In this document: one piece after another, positions 1-7,449 of the stretch | Layout: each line of letters starts with the position of its first letter | Numbering within the stretch: the first letter of the stretch is position 1 | IMG/VR virus record: IMGVR_UViG_3300034279_001372 | Span: 1 to 26,254 of that record | Source of the DNA: a virus | DNA length: 26,254 nucleotides | Direction: 5' to 3' (one strand) | The notes under the pieces: generated by a model | Databases searched by the model: none | What the model saw: the letters and a program-made list of their open reading frames with translations, nothing else | Told to the model about the DNA's origin: nothing | Translations under genes and position numbers: made by a program

Positions 1-1
1 G

Positions 2-100
2 CAACCCGGCTTCAGAAACGTATTGGTCAATGTAATACACAAGTATTACATTCAAGGAATTTCCTTACCCGGCCCTCAACCAGGACAGCTCAAAGCATAA
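2..100 (+). CDS. 3' end of an upstream gene (partial, hypothetical)
   Basis: An open frame enters from the left edge and stops with TAA at 98-100. It encodes about 32 residues, ending in a Pro/Gly-rich tail (...SLPGPQPGQLKA). Only the C-terminus is present, so no function can be assigned. The next promoter begins 21 bases after the stop, as expected if a transcription unit ends here. Reservation: the frame contains an inverted repeat (32-49) that recurs in non-coding DNA near 17519, so this stretch could be intergenic. Confidence 0.4.
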   Translation, partial: QPGFRNVLVNVIHKYYIQGISLPGPQPGQLKA

Positions 101-121
101 GATCTAAGCCCGGGATTATGG

Positions 122-150
122 TTGACCAAAATTTTCCAAACTGCTATAAT
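122..150 (+). promoter_or_regulatory. Strong sigma70-type promoter P1
   Basis: The -35 box TTGACC (122-127) and the -10 box TATAAT (145-150) are 17 bases apart. The leader has a CAGGAG ribosome site (171-176) before the ATG at 182. The promoter and leader closely resemble those at 25605 and 17570, so this is one member of a repeated early-type cassette. It should start near 157. Confidence 0.88.
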
Positions 151-181
151 ATACACATAGCAAAGCAAAACAGGAGTTGAA

Positions 182-457
182 ATGACTAGCATCAAAGACG
201 TTAATTCTGCAATCATGTTTGGTAACTTCACCAACACCGAGCTCACCAGCATCATCGACGCTGTGAAATATGCTCGCACTCAGCTTACACAAAAAACCAA
301 ACGCAGTCTCATGCTGGGAGACACTGTGAAGTTCACCAGCAACCGCAACGGCGTGACTTATCGTGGCACCGTTCGTAAAATTGCCATCAAGTTTGTGACA
401 GTTGACACTGGCCAAATGTTGTTCAAGGTTCCGGCCAACATGTTGGAGGCAGTGTAA
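182..457 (+). CDS. Small phage protein with SH3-like beta segment
   Basis: This 91-aa protein starts 5 bases after a CAGGAG ribosome site and is the first gene after promoter P1. Residues 1-38 look helical. Residues 42-90 form a basic beta-rich segment (GDTVKFTSN..., YRGTVRKIAIKFVTVDTG) of the kind seen in small SH3- or KOW-like barrels that bind nucleic acid or protein. I do not recognise a named family. The stop overlaps the next start in a TAATG, so the two are translationally coupled. Its position directly behind a strong host-type promoter suggests early expression. Function is unknown; nucleic-acid binding is an inference from the basic barrel only. Confidence 0.82.
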   Translation: MTSIKDVNSAIMFGNFTNTELTSIIDAVKYARTQLTQKTKRSLMLGDTVKFTSNRNGVTYRGTVRKIAIKFVTVDTGQMLFKVPANMLEAV

Positions 458-864
458 TGGGACTGGATATGTACGCCTACGTGGCCACCAAAGCAGGCCA
501 ACAAAAAGAATACTACGACAACGCCAATTTTGATAATGATTTAAAAGAACTTACCTCTACTGTAAATAAGCCGCGTGAAATTGCTTATTGGCGTAAGCAT
601 CCTAACCTACATGGTTGGATGCAACAGTTATGGGAAAACCAAGGCAACTCAGGTGACTTCAATGGTGACGAACTTGAGCTAACATACAAGGACTTGGAAA
701 TCCTTGAGCTAGACATTATTGCCGGCACCTTGCCCAATACTTCAGGATTCTTTTTTGGCAACAATGCTGATGAACACTATCGTGAAAGTGATCTGGAGTT
801 CGTCAAGAATGCTCGTGCTGAGTTGTTCTTGGGCTTGAAAGTGTTCTATAATAGTTCGTGGTGA
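457..864 (+). CDS. Conserved phage/bacterial protein of the MGLDMYAY type
   Basis: This 135-aa soluble protein has the recognisable features of a widespread but uncharacterised phage family: an N-terminal MGLDMYAY, a central REIAYWRKHPNLHGWM, and the C-terminal pattern GFFFG...YRESDLEFVKNAR...LGLKVFYNSSW. I know the family only as a hypothetical protein. Homologues are sometimes labelled phosphoglycerate kinase, which nothing in the sequence supports. It is acidic and Trp/Tyr-rich with no signal peptide or membrane segment. Its ATG overlaps the preceding stop (TAATG), so it is the second gene of the P1 transcription unit. Confidence 0.88.
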   Translation: MGLDMYAYVATKAGQQKEYYDNANFDNDLKELTSTVNKPREIAYWRKHPNLHGWMQQLWENQGNSGDFNGDELELTYKDLEILELDIIAGTLPNTSGFFFGNNADEHYRESDLEFVKNARAELFLGLKVFYNSSW

Positions 865-874
865 AAGCGTAAAT

Positions 875-2251
875 ATGATTAATGAAATTGATTTTGACAA
901 CAACCGATTTGAGGGTGTAATGGCCGCAGGATGGATCCGCGATCTTGAATCCAGCGACAGTAGAATTCACAAAGAAAAAACAATTGAAAAAGCCTTGATG
1001 GCTGCAAAACTGGGCAGTAGTGACGCACAGATTTTCTTGTTCAACTGCTATCAGGCCTACAATCCTTTCTACACATTCAACGTCAGGCAAGTGCCAGAAA
1101 CGTCAGGTCTGACTGGCCGTGCCAATCCTTGGCCTGTGTTCTGGGCCTTGTTGGAAAATCTACGCACCCGTAGTATCACAGGACATCGTGCCCGTGACCG
1201 TATTCAAGAAGTAGCCGAACAGTTTGACTCAGACGAGTGGAACAACTTGGCTCGCAGAGTGATCATCAAAGATCTACGTTGCGGTGTGAGTGAAAAGACC
1301 ATCAACAAAGTTGTGGGCAATACAGAGTGGCGAATCCCAGTGTTCAGTGTGCAGTTGGCGCAGGACAGTACTGATCAGCCCAAAAAGATGAAAGGCATCA
1401 AGCGCCTGGAAGTCAAACTGGATGGTGTTCGTGTGGTAGCTGTGGTACAAGGTGATGTTTGCACACTGTACAGCCGCAACGGCAAGGTGTTTGAAAACTT
1501 TCCGCAGATTGCTGAAGCTATCGAAGCCAACCGTAAGGCGTTTCAATACGGTCGCGGCACCGGTGGCCAATTTGTACTGGACGGTGAGATTGTAGGCGAG
1601 ACTTTTCAAAAGCTCATGAAGCAGGCGCACCGCAAGAGCGATGCTGAAACTGACAACATGATGTATCACATTTTTGATGTGTTGCCACTGGATGCACTCA
1701 AAGAAGGTCATTGGAATGTGCAACAGCACAAACGCCTGGAGTGGCTTGACAGTGCCAAATCAGCCTTAGAAGAGACTGCCAACCTGCGAATCATGCCGGG
1801 CATGGATGTAGACTTGGACACAGCAGAAGGACATGACATCATGCGCCGATTTGCCGAAGCGAGTGTTGAACAAGGCTACGAAGGTATCATGATCAAGAAT
1901 CTGGATGCACCTTATCTCTGCAAGCGTAGCGATTCATGGATGAAATGGAAACCCACAATCACTGTGGACTTGACCATTGTGGGTTTTGAAGAAGGTACCG
2001 GTCGCAATGCAGGCCGGTTGGGTGCTATAATTTACGAAGGAGTTGACAATGAACGAAATATTCGGGTTAATGTTGGTACTGGTTATAGCGATAGCGATCG
2101 CGATGAGTTTTGGGCCGCACGGGATCAGTTACTTGGTGTCATTGGTGAAGTCGAAGCTGACGCAGTTACGCAAAACCAAGACGGAACATACTCACTGAGA
2201 TTCCCCCGTCACAAACGATTCCGTGGATTTGAACCTGGAGAAAAATTATGA
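875..2251 (+). CDS. ATP-dependent DNA ligase (T4 type)
   Basis: The protein seals nicks in duplex DNA during phage replication, recombination and repair through a lysine-AMP intermediate. At 458 aa it is close to T4 gp30 (487 aa). The nucleotidyltransferase motifs appear in order: motif I VKLDGVR with catalytic K181, motif III FVLDGEIV, IIIa MYHIFDVLP, IV YEGIMIKNL, and V SWMKWKP, followed by an OB-fold region (about residues 345-458). The N-terminal 170 residues fit the helical DNA-binding domain of this family (ARRVIIKDLRCGVSEKTIN). It lies 10 bases downstream of the previous gene, and its stop overlaps the next start (ATGA at 2248). The ribosome site is weak (GTGAAAG). Confidence 0.96.
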   Translation: MINEIDFDNNRFEGVMAAGWIRDLESSDSRIHKEKTIEKALMAAKLGSSDAQIFLFNCYQAYNPFYTFNVRQVPETSGLTGRANPWPVFWALLENLRTRSITGHRARDRIQEVAEQFDSDEWNNLARRVIIKDLRCGVSEKTINKVVGNTEWRIPVFSVQLAQDSTDQPKKMKGIKRLEVKLDGVRVVAVVQGDVCTLYSRNGKVFENFPQIAEAIEANRKAFQYGRGTGGQFVLDGEIVGETFQKLMKQAHRKSDAETDNMMYHIFDVLPLDALKEGHWNVQQHKRLEWLDSAKSALEETANLRIMPGMDVDLDTAEGHDIMRRFAEASVEQGYEGIMIKNLDAPYLCKRSDSWMKWKPTITVDLTIVGFEEGTGRNAGRLGAIIYEGVDNERNIRVNVGTGYSDSDRDEFWAARDQLLGVIGEVEADAVTQNQDGTYSLRFPRHKRFRGFEPGEKL

Positions 2252-2478
2252 GCAAAAGAATTGGACCTATCACACTAGACGGTGACGCAGCCGATCGCAT
2301 CACTGTGCTCACACTGATAGAACAAAGAAGCTATCTCAAGACAGAACTCAAGGCGTGGAGGAAAAATCCTCGCACAGATGCCAATCCTGACGGATACTGG
2401 TTGCATCCTGAAGATGTAAGTGGAAACGAAATCTTGATACATCACTTGGACGCTATTATCAAATACTTTAAAGAATAA
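2248..2478 (+). CDS. Small hypothetical phage protein
   Basis: This 76-aa protein starts in an ATGA overlap with the DNA ligase stop, so its translation is probably coupled to the ligase. The N-terminus (GPITLDGDAADRITVLTLIEQ) leads into a helical segment, and the C-terminus (EILIHHLDAIIKYF) is also helical. The mid-section TDANPDGYWLHPEDV is polar. There are no cysteines and no signal or membrane segment. I do not recognise it. Its tight coupling suggests a small accessory protein of the same replication-associated unit. Confidence 0.75.
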   Translation: MSKRIGPITLDGDAADRITVLTLIEQRSYLKTELKAWRKNPRTDANPDGYWLHPEDVSGNEILIHHLDAIIKYFKE

Positions 2479-2480
2479 CA

Positions 2481-2912
2481 ATGAAAATTGGACTAAGTTA
2501 TAGCCGTTGTGTGCGTGATATTGTTGATGGTAAAGTAGACATCAATGATGTGCTAGTGCTGATCACTCGTACTGATTTTGATCCGCATGACAACGAGCAG
2601 TGGTCGGGCATTTGGACTGGGTATGGTGGTGGCCAGACGTTTGGCAGTCCGTTCAGCAATCCAGAATGGATGGACTATCCTGCTGAAGACGAAGACAAGT
2701 TTCGTAGTGTAACTATCAAACTTTGGGAGTCGGGCAAGCTACATCAGCCTCGCAAGTTTGGCGCTCATCCCAGCCGTCGTTCAGAAATCTGGTTGGAAGC
2801 TGTGTTGCCGGATTCAGAACTGGAATCGCGCCCTGCAGTCAAAGAAGCCTGGGATCAATTTCAAATGCTGGCCAGACTCACCAACACCAAACTAGACAAG
2901 AACTACCAATGA
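2481..2912 (+). CDS. Conserved phage protein, MKIGLSYSRCVRDI type
   Basis: This 143-aa protein begins with MKIGLSYSRCVRDIVDGKVD and continues with DVLVLITRTDFDP and a Trp/Gly-rich segment (WSGIWTGYGGGQTFG). That start resembles hypothetical proteins common in T4-like and other large phages. No catalytic motif is evident. It lies 2 bases after the previous gene, and its stop shares an ATGA with the next start at 2909. The C-terminal pattern PAVKEAWDQFQMLARL is echoed in the next protein (PAVRDAYEQFQLVCKL), which suggests the two genes share a small helical C-terminal module. Confidence 0.82.
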   Translation: MKIGLSYSRCVRDIVDGKVDINDVLVLITRTDFDPHDNEQWSGIWTGYGGGQTFGSPFSNPEWMDYPAEDEDKFRSVTIKLWESGKLHQPRKFGAHPSRRSEIWLEAVLPDSELESRPAVKEAWDQFQMLARLTNTKLDKNYQ

Positions 2913-3376
2913 AAAAGATCTACTATGTCAAAGAAGGTCGCAGGTACAAACCTGTGGCAGAGTACGACAGTGATCTCATGGACAGTTTTCACAAAGGCAA
3001 TCATCTTGTGATGGTATATCCTGGTGGTACTAGTCGCAGGTTCAACATTGAGCCTGCCTTGGCACCTATGATTGCCGCAGGGCGAGTGGCCGAAGATGCC
3101 ATGTGCCGAGCCATGGTCAAGTCCAGCGAATTAAAACCACAGCACACTCCTCTTACAGAAGGACAACGTAAGGCATGGCGTAAACTGGCCAAGGAGTTTG
3201 GCACCGAACTTTGTACCCTAGAAGGTAGCAGTACTCGTGACATTGTGGAAGCTGGAGTGCAGGCCATGCAGATTGAAGCAGATCAACTCATGAGTCACCC
3301 TGCTGTTCGTGATGCCTACGAACAGTTTCAATTGGTATGCAAACTTGTAAAGGAAAAAGATAATGGCCACAACTGA
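2909..3376 (+). CDS. Hypothetical phage protein sharing C-terminal helix with its neighbour
   Basis: The chosen start is the ATG in the ATGA overlap at 2909, giving 155 aa beginning MKKIYYVKEGRRYKPVAEYD. A longer in-frame ORF starts at 2723 but would lie inside the previous gene in another frame. The middle is helical and basic (EGQRKAWRKLAKEFGTEL). The end HPAVRDAYEQFQLVCKLV matches the previous gene's C-terminus in pattern. I do not recognise a named family. It overlaps the next gene by 14 bases, and the AAAGGA ribosome site for that gene lies inside this one. Confidence 0.8.
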   Translation: MKKIYYVKEGRRYKPVAEYDSDLMDSFHKGNHLVMVYPGGTSRRFNIEPALAPMIAAGRVAEDAMCRAMVKSSELKPQHTPLTEGQRKAWRKLAKEFGTELCTLEGSSTRDIVEAGVQAMQIEADQLMSHPAVRDAYEQFQLVCKLVKEKDNGHN

Positions 3377-4283
3377 TGAACATGAAAAGCTCATTGCACA
3401 TTTGAAATTCACTCCACGCACCTACAAAATTCAATTGTGGGGCTACGGCGGCGAGTATGTGATGGGTACTGTGTCACGTGAAATCTACGACTACTTTAGA
3501 AAACACAGACTCAGTGTGCCAGACTATGCCTGGGGTGGTGACGAGTTTGATGATGTGCCCGAAGACATGCGACCATTTGAGCCAGGATCGTACTATGACT
3601 GCGACAACATCGGGCATATCAACGGTGTTGATCGTAATTCTGGTACCATGCAAGTCTTGGACGAAAATGGCACAGTAGTCTACGAACGAGATCTGTCTGG
3701 CCTAGATGGATGTGATGTGCAACTCAGCACATTTGAGGAAGTTTGGGTTGACAGTCAACCGCCTGGCACGGTTGTGTATTTTGGCCATACATCCGACAAG
3801 GGTACCTTTTTCGAAGCCGACATTGATCTTACAGAACCGTTTGACCCTGAAAAACTATTGTTGAACCTTGCTGATTTTGACTCAAACGAAATTGTGATTG
3901 GTGTGGAATACGACGACCAAGAGCTGGACAACTACGGTGGTGATACCAATGGCAAAGGCTCGGATCATGCATTTTACATTGCTGGTTCCAACACAGGCTC
4001 GGGCTACGAACGCTATCGCGACATGGATGACATCAAGTACACACTCACTGACTGGTTTCCTTCAAAAGTCAAACCTGTACGCGAAGGAAAATACAATGTT
4101 CAAACTCAAACTGGTCATGAATACCATGCTGGATGGAATGGTGAATATTGGTACAACGATTGGAAACCCGAAGAGCCAATCAAGGTCAAGCGTTGGCAAG
4201 GAGTATCATATGATCCAGATGAACACTTCTTGATGGAAGAACTGGATCAAATTGCCAAGGAATTTCAACGCCTCACATTGTGA
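3363..4283 (+). CDS. Large acidic hypothetical phage protein
   Basis: This 306-aa soluble, acidic, aromatic-rich protein has an early IQLWGYGGEYVMGTV segment, a DDVPEDMRPFEPGSYYDCD segment near residue 70, and a Trp/Tyr-rich end (EYHAGWNGEYWYNDWKPEEP). Proteins of this general kind are typical hypotheticals of large marine and freshwater phages. No enzyme signature is visible. It starts after an AAAGGA ribosome site and ends the first transcription unit. The strong P2 promoter begins 11 bases after its stop, and no hairpin terminator is visible between them. Confidence 0.82.
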   Translation: MATTDEHEKLIAHLKFTPRTYKIQLWGYGGEYVMGTVSREIYDYFRKHRLSVPDYAWGGDEFDDVPEDMRPFEPGSYYDCDNIGHINGVDRNSGTMQVLDENGTVVYERDLSGLDGCDVQLSTFEEVWVDSQPPGTVVYFGHTSDKGTFFEADIDLTEPFDPEKLLLNLADFDSNEIVIGVEYDDQELDNYGGDTNGKGSDHAFYIAGSNTGSGYERYRDMDDIKYTLTDWFPSKVKPVREGKYNVQTQTGHEYHAGWNGEYWYNDWKPEEPIKVKRWQGVSYDPDEHFLMEELDQIAKEFQRLTL

Positions 4284-4294
4284 CCCAATTACTG

Positions 4295-4323
4295 TTGACC
4301 AGCACTGATATTGTTGTTATAAT
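4295..4323 (+). promoter_or_regulatory. Perfect-spacing sigma70 promoter P2
   Basis: TTGACC (4295-4300), a 17-base spacer, and TATAAT (4318-4323). The predicted start is about 4330, exactly the first base of the folded RNA at 4330-4479. Unlike P1, P5 and P7 its leader is not the short CAGGAG type, so it drives a distinct transcript. Confidence 0.88.
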
Positions 4324-4329
4324 AGCTAT

Positions 4330-4479
4330 GCACGGTTGGGGAGATTGAGCAGTTCAATGGTGAAACAGGGTAGCTAACTCGAGCCTGTTTCTACCGTGGC
4401 ATGTGAACATCAGTCTTGTAGGTTGCGACAAGGACCACGATCGCAAGATCAAACCCTGGCTGGTACCCGGGAGTATGCC
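4330..4479 (+). ncRNA. Structured RNA: long 5' leader or small RNA of unknown class
   Basis: The transcript from P2 should begin here. By eye it folds as a compact three-way junction. P1 pairs 4331-4336 (CACGGT) with 4393-4398 (ACCGTG). P2 pairs 4344-4348 (ATTGA) with 4354-4358 (TCAAT). P3 pairs 4362-4369 (GAAACAGG) with 4384-4391 (CCTGTTTC). A second domain is closed by GCAT (4399-4402) with ATGC (4475-4478) and contains a hairpin TTGCGA (4423-4428)/TCGCAA (4441-4446). No good terminator follows; the next gene starts at 4507 behind GGAAAGGA. It could be a riboswitch-like leader for the 4507-7910 unit or a processed small RNA. It does not fit a tRNA, and I do not recognise a known class. Confidence 0.6.
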
Positions 4480-4506
4480 GAGTGGATTTAAACTGGAAAG
4501 GACATT

Positions 4507-4827
4507 ATGTCTGTCAACATTGAGGCCTCTACGTTGAGTATGCCTGAGTCACTTGACTCGCTTAAATTAACGCCCTCAGCCGTGCACCTACATCGAGTGT
4601 TTGTTGAACTAGCAAACACTGACCAATGGTACAAGATCATTCGTGAAGCCAACACCTTGTACGGTGTCCATAACTGGCGAGGTCAGCCTAGAGCCAGACG
4701 TCGTCTAGAGCGCGAACGTTGGAGTGAAAAAGTTACTTCAATCTGGTTTGATGTGCCTGATCCTGCATTTGCCACCTGGGTATCTGTAAAGCATAGCGTG
4801 ATTGCTCGCGTACAGGCCACTAAATAA
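4507..4827 (+). CDS. Small basic hypothetical protein behind the structured leader
   Basis: This 106-aa protein has a GGAAAGGA ribosome site (4495-4502) just upstream. Residues 1-25 are low-complexity and Ser/Leu-rich, followed by a helical region and a strongly basic stretch (WRGQPRARRRLERERWSEK, residues 58-76) that could bind nucleic acid. The C-terminus (FATWVSVKHSVIARVQATK) looks like a beta hairpin plus tail. I recognise no family. It is the first gene after the P2 promoter and the folded RNA, so if that RNA is regulatory this gene and the membrane protein/clpX genes downstream are its likely targets. Confidence 0.78.
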   Translation: MSVNIEASTLSMPESLDSLKLTPSAVHLHRVFVELANTDQWYKIIREANTLYGVHNWRGQPRARRRLERERWSEKVTSIWFDVPDPAFATWVSVKHSVIARVQATK

Positions 4828-4830
4828 TCT

Positions 4831-6255
4831 ATGTTTCTTAGTTATATTACCCTGGCAGTTGCACTGAGTCTGTCAGTTATTGCCGCCTACTACAGTATTG
4901 CAGGTCTTACTGCAATTTTTGCCGCGGCTGTGATTCCTATCATTGTGATGGGCGGCATTCTTGAGATTGGCAAAGTTGTGGTCACACTGTGGCTGCACGA
5001 GTACTGGAGTCGTTGCCGTTTGCTCATGAAACTGTATTTGGTTCCTGCTGTGGCTGTGCTGATGCTGATCACCAGCATGGGTATCTTTGGGTTTTTGTCA
5101 AAAGCACACAGTGATCAAAATCTAGTGTCAGGCGATGTACAGGCCAAAATTGCAGTGTACGACGAAAAAATCAAGACAGCAAAGGACAATATAGATGCAA
5201 ACCGTAAGGCACTTAAACAGATGGATGAGGCTGTGGACCAAGTCATGGGTCGAAGCCAAGACGAAAAAGGTGCTGACAAAGCAGTTGCACTACGACGAGC
5301 ACAACAAAAAGAACGTGCCCGCCTTCTCTCTGAGATCCAGGCCGAACAAAAAACAATTAGTGGTCTTAATGAAGAACGTGCGCCAATTGCAGCCGAAGTA
5401 CGCAAGGTTGAGGCTGAAGTAGGTCCCATCAAGTACATTGCTGCCATGGTGTATGACGAAAACACAGACACCAACTCCTTGGAAGCCGCAGTACGATGGG
5501 TTATCGTCATGTTGGTAATTGTGTTTGATCCCTTGGCCATCATGATGTTGCTGGCCGCTACCGAAAGTCTAAAGTGGGAACGTCAACGACTGTTTGACTT
5601 GTTGAAATTGCCTGCACCTGAACCTGAACCAGAGCCTATACCCGAACCCACACCAGAACCTGAAAAGAGTTTGTTAGAGAAACATCCTTACTTGACCGCA
5701 GGCTTTGCCCACTTCCGTAATCTTGTGCCCATGGTGTGGCGCCCAGCACCACAACCGGTATCTCAAGATCCCACACCGCCGGGCTGGATGTTTGAAACCG
5801 CTGTGTCTACGCCTGAAACTACAACAGAAGACACAGATGCAGTGGATGAACACAATCCCAAGTTTAAAGAGGCCATTAGACGATGGAAACAGGAACACCC
5901 TGGCAAAACCATAAAGAATCAACGCTATTTGTTACAGCGTGGCGACATTCAAGAACTGCCCTGGATCCAGTATCTACATGAAACCAAAAGCAGTTTTGGC
6001 ACAGATTTTCCTGCCCAGCCTGCCAAAGGCGACAGCTTTGTTAGAATAGATCGAGTGCCTAGCCAGTTGTTCAAATTCAATGGCAGTCGTTGGATAGAGG
6101 TTGACAAAAACACCACAGACAATTACACTTATGACATGGCCTATATTGACCATCTCATTCAATTGATTAGCCAGGGCAGCTACGATGCTGAACTGTTGAC
6201 TGATGCAGAACAACTACAAGTGGCCAACCGCTTGCAACAAAACTCAAACATATGA
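4831..6255 (+). CDS. Membrane protein with periplasmic or cytoplasmic coiled coil
   Basis: This 474-aa protein has hydrophobic segments at about residues 3-22, 24-54 and 68-90. A long charged coiled coil follows at about 100-200, then another membrane segment at about 221-243 (VRWVIVMLVIVFDPLAIMML). Next come an E-P repeat linker (residues 262-278) and a soluble C-terminal region of about 190 residues. It resembles hypothetical inner-membrane proteins of large aquatic phages, and I know no function. The start lacks a clear ribosome site and follows the previous stop by 3 bases, so coupling is likely. Its own stop shares an ATGA with clpX, which could indicate a membrane adaptor or anchor for ClpX, but that is inference. 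Confidence 0.85.
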   Translation: MFLSYITLAVALSLSVIAAYYSIAGLTAIFAAAVIPIIVMGGILEIGKVVVTLWLHEYWSRCRLLMKLYLVPAVAVLMLITSMGIFGFLSKAHSDQNLVSGDVQAKIAVYDEKIKTAKDNIDANRKALKQMDEAVDQVMGRSQDEKGADKAVALRRAQQKERARLLSEIQAEQKTISGLNEERAPIAAEVRKVEAEVGPIKYIAAMVYDENTDTNSLEAAVRWVIVMLVIVFDPLAIMMLLAATESLKWERQRLFDLLKLPAPEPEPEPIPEPTPEPEKSLLEKHPYLTAGFAHFRNLVPMVWRPAPQPVSQDPTPPGWMFETAVSTPETTTEDTDAVDEHNPKFKEAIRRWKQEHPGKTIKNQRYLLQRGDIQELPWIQYLHETKSSFGTDFPAQPAKGDSFVRIDRVPSQLFKFNGSRWIEVDKNTTDNYTYDMAYIDHLIQLISQGSYDAELLTDAEQLQVANRLQQNSNI

Positions 6256-7442
6256 AATCAAACGAATCTATCTACAATTGCAGTTTCTGCGGCAAACACA
6301 AAGATGTTGTAACCAAATTAATAGTAGGCGAAAATGTTGCTATTTGCAACGAGTGTGTGGATTTGTGCCAAAACTTGCTGATAGACACCCCAGCCGAAGT
6401 CAAGGCCGCTAGCACACCTAGCTTGGATCCACGCAAAATTCGTGAGCACCTGGATCAGTATGTGATTGGTCAAGACCAGGCCAAGATACTGCTGAGTGTG
6501 GCCATTGCCAATCATTACAAACGCATTGACAATCAAGACCCCGAACACGAAATTGAAAAAGCCAATATTCTCATGCTTGGTCCCACAGGCTCAGGAAAGA
6601 CCTTGTTGGCCCGTACCGTAGCACGTTATCTAGATGTGCCATTTGTAATCGCAGATGCTACCAGTTTAACCGAAGCAGGGTATGTAGGCGATGATGTAGA
6701 AAGTCTAATCGGTCGACTGTTTGCTGCCGCAGGTGGTGACATTGATAAAACACAACGTGGCATTGTGTTTGTGGACGAAATTGACAAGATTTCTCGCAAA
6801 AGCGAAAGCGCCAGTATCACTCGTGATGTCAGTGGCGAAGGTGTGCAACAGGCCTTGCTCAAGCTGGTAGAAGGTACCAAGTGCAGAATCACTCCTACTG
6901 GTGGGCGCAAGCATCCGTCAGGCGAAACGGTGGAAATTGATACCACCAACATCTTGTTTATTGCTGGTGGTGCATTTGTGGGCATGGAAAATATTGTAAA
7001 AAGTCGCGTAAAAGGCACCAGCATTGGATTTGGCGCTGATGTACGCACAAATGAAAAAACACAGTTGAGCCAAACCACCCCTGACGACCTGGTGCGCTTT
7101 GGATTAATTCCCGAGTTTGTGGGTCGGTTCCCAGCCTGGGTAGCACTACAAGAGCTGGACAAAGCAGACCTTGTGCGTATTCTACAAGAAGTCAAGCACA
7201 ACTATGTGAGTCAGTATCAATGGTTGTTCAAGCAGGATGATGTTGATCTAGAGTTTACAAAAGACAGCTTGGATCTTATTGCTGAACGCACCATCAAGAA
7301 CAAAACAGGTGCTCGTGGACTGCATTCTGAATTGGAACGTGTGTTGTTGCCACACATGTACAATCTAGCTCGCTATCGTTCAGATGGCATCAAGCATGTG
7401 GACATTGATCAGGCCTTGGTAAATAGTCCCAAGGAACTCTGA
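6252..7442 (+). CDS. clpX: ClpX, AAA+ unfoldase of the Clp protease
   Basis: ClpX unfolds tagged proteins and threads them into ClpP. The 396-aa protein is near the usual 420-aa length and has every key element. These are the N-terminal zinc-binding domain (C10, C13, C32, C35), Walker A GPTGSGKT (110-117), pore loop GYVGD (143-147), Walker B VFVDEID (172-178), RKH loop (219-221), an IGF loop (258-260) that docks ClpX on ClpP, an arginine-finger region GRFP (291-294), and sensor 2 GAR (353-355). The intact IGF loop argues for a working ClpXP partnership, either with the ClpP at 22942 or with host ClpP. It is coupled to the membrane protein upstream by ATGA, and bS21 follows 7 bases after its stop. 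Confidence 0.97.
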   Translation: MKSNESIYNCSFCGKHKDVVTKLIVGENVAICNECVDLCQNLLIDTPAEVKAASTPSLDPRKIREHLDQYVIGQDQAKILLSVAIANHYKRIDNQDPEHEIEKANILMLGPTGSGKTLLARTVARYLDVPFVIADATSLTEAGYVGDDVESLIGRLFAAAGGDIDKTQRGIVFVDEIDKISRKSESASITRDVSGEGVQQALLKLVEGTKCRITPTGGRKHPSGETVEIDTTNILFIAGGAFVGMENIVKSRVKGTSIGFGADVRTNEKTQLSQTTPDDLVRFGLIPEFVGRFPAWVALQELDKADLVRILQEVKHNYVSQYQWLFKQDDVDLEFTKDSLDLIAERTIKNKTGARGLHSELERVLLPHMYNLARYRSDGIKHVDIDQALVNSPKEL

Positions 7443-7449
7443 CAGGATT

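Noticed and set aside
1274-1729. Minus-strand ORF of 151 aa in the ligase gene
   Set aside because: It lies entirely inside the DNA ligase, which has all catalytic motifs; no separate ribosome site or homology is seen.
2020-2060. GCTATAAT- and TTGACA-like strings inside the ligase gene
   Set aside because: The boxes are in the wrong order (-10-like before -35-like) for a forward promoter, and no gene starts in the right place.
2723-2908. Longer start for the gene at 2909
   Set aside because: The extension would overlap the whole end of the previous gene in another frame. The ATGA junction at 2909 is the natural start.
4330-4400. tRNA or tRNA-like gene in the leader region
   Set aside because: The closing stem and two hairpins span a tRNA-like length, but there is no T-arm with GTTC, the third stem has 8 bp with a 14-base loop, and no anticodon-type stem exists.
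4819-4826. ACTAAATA as a late promoter before the membrane protein gene
   Set aside because: It lies 4 bases before the ATG and inside the preceding gene's end, so the transcript would start at or after the start codon; more likely chance.
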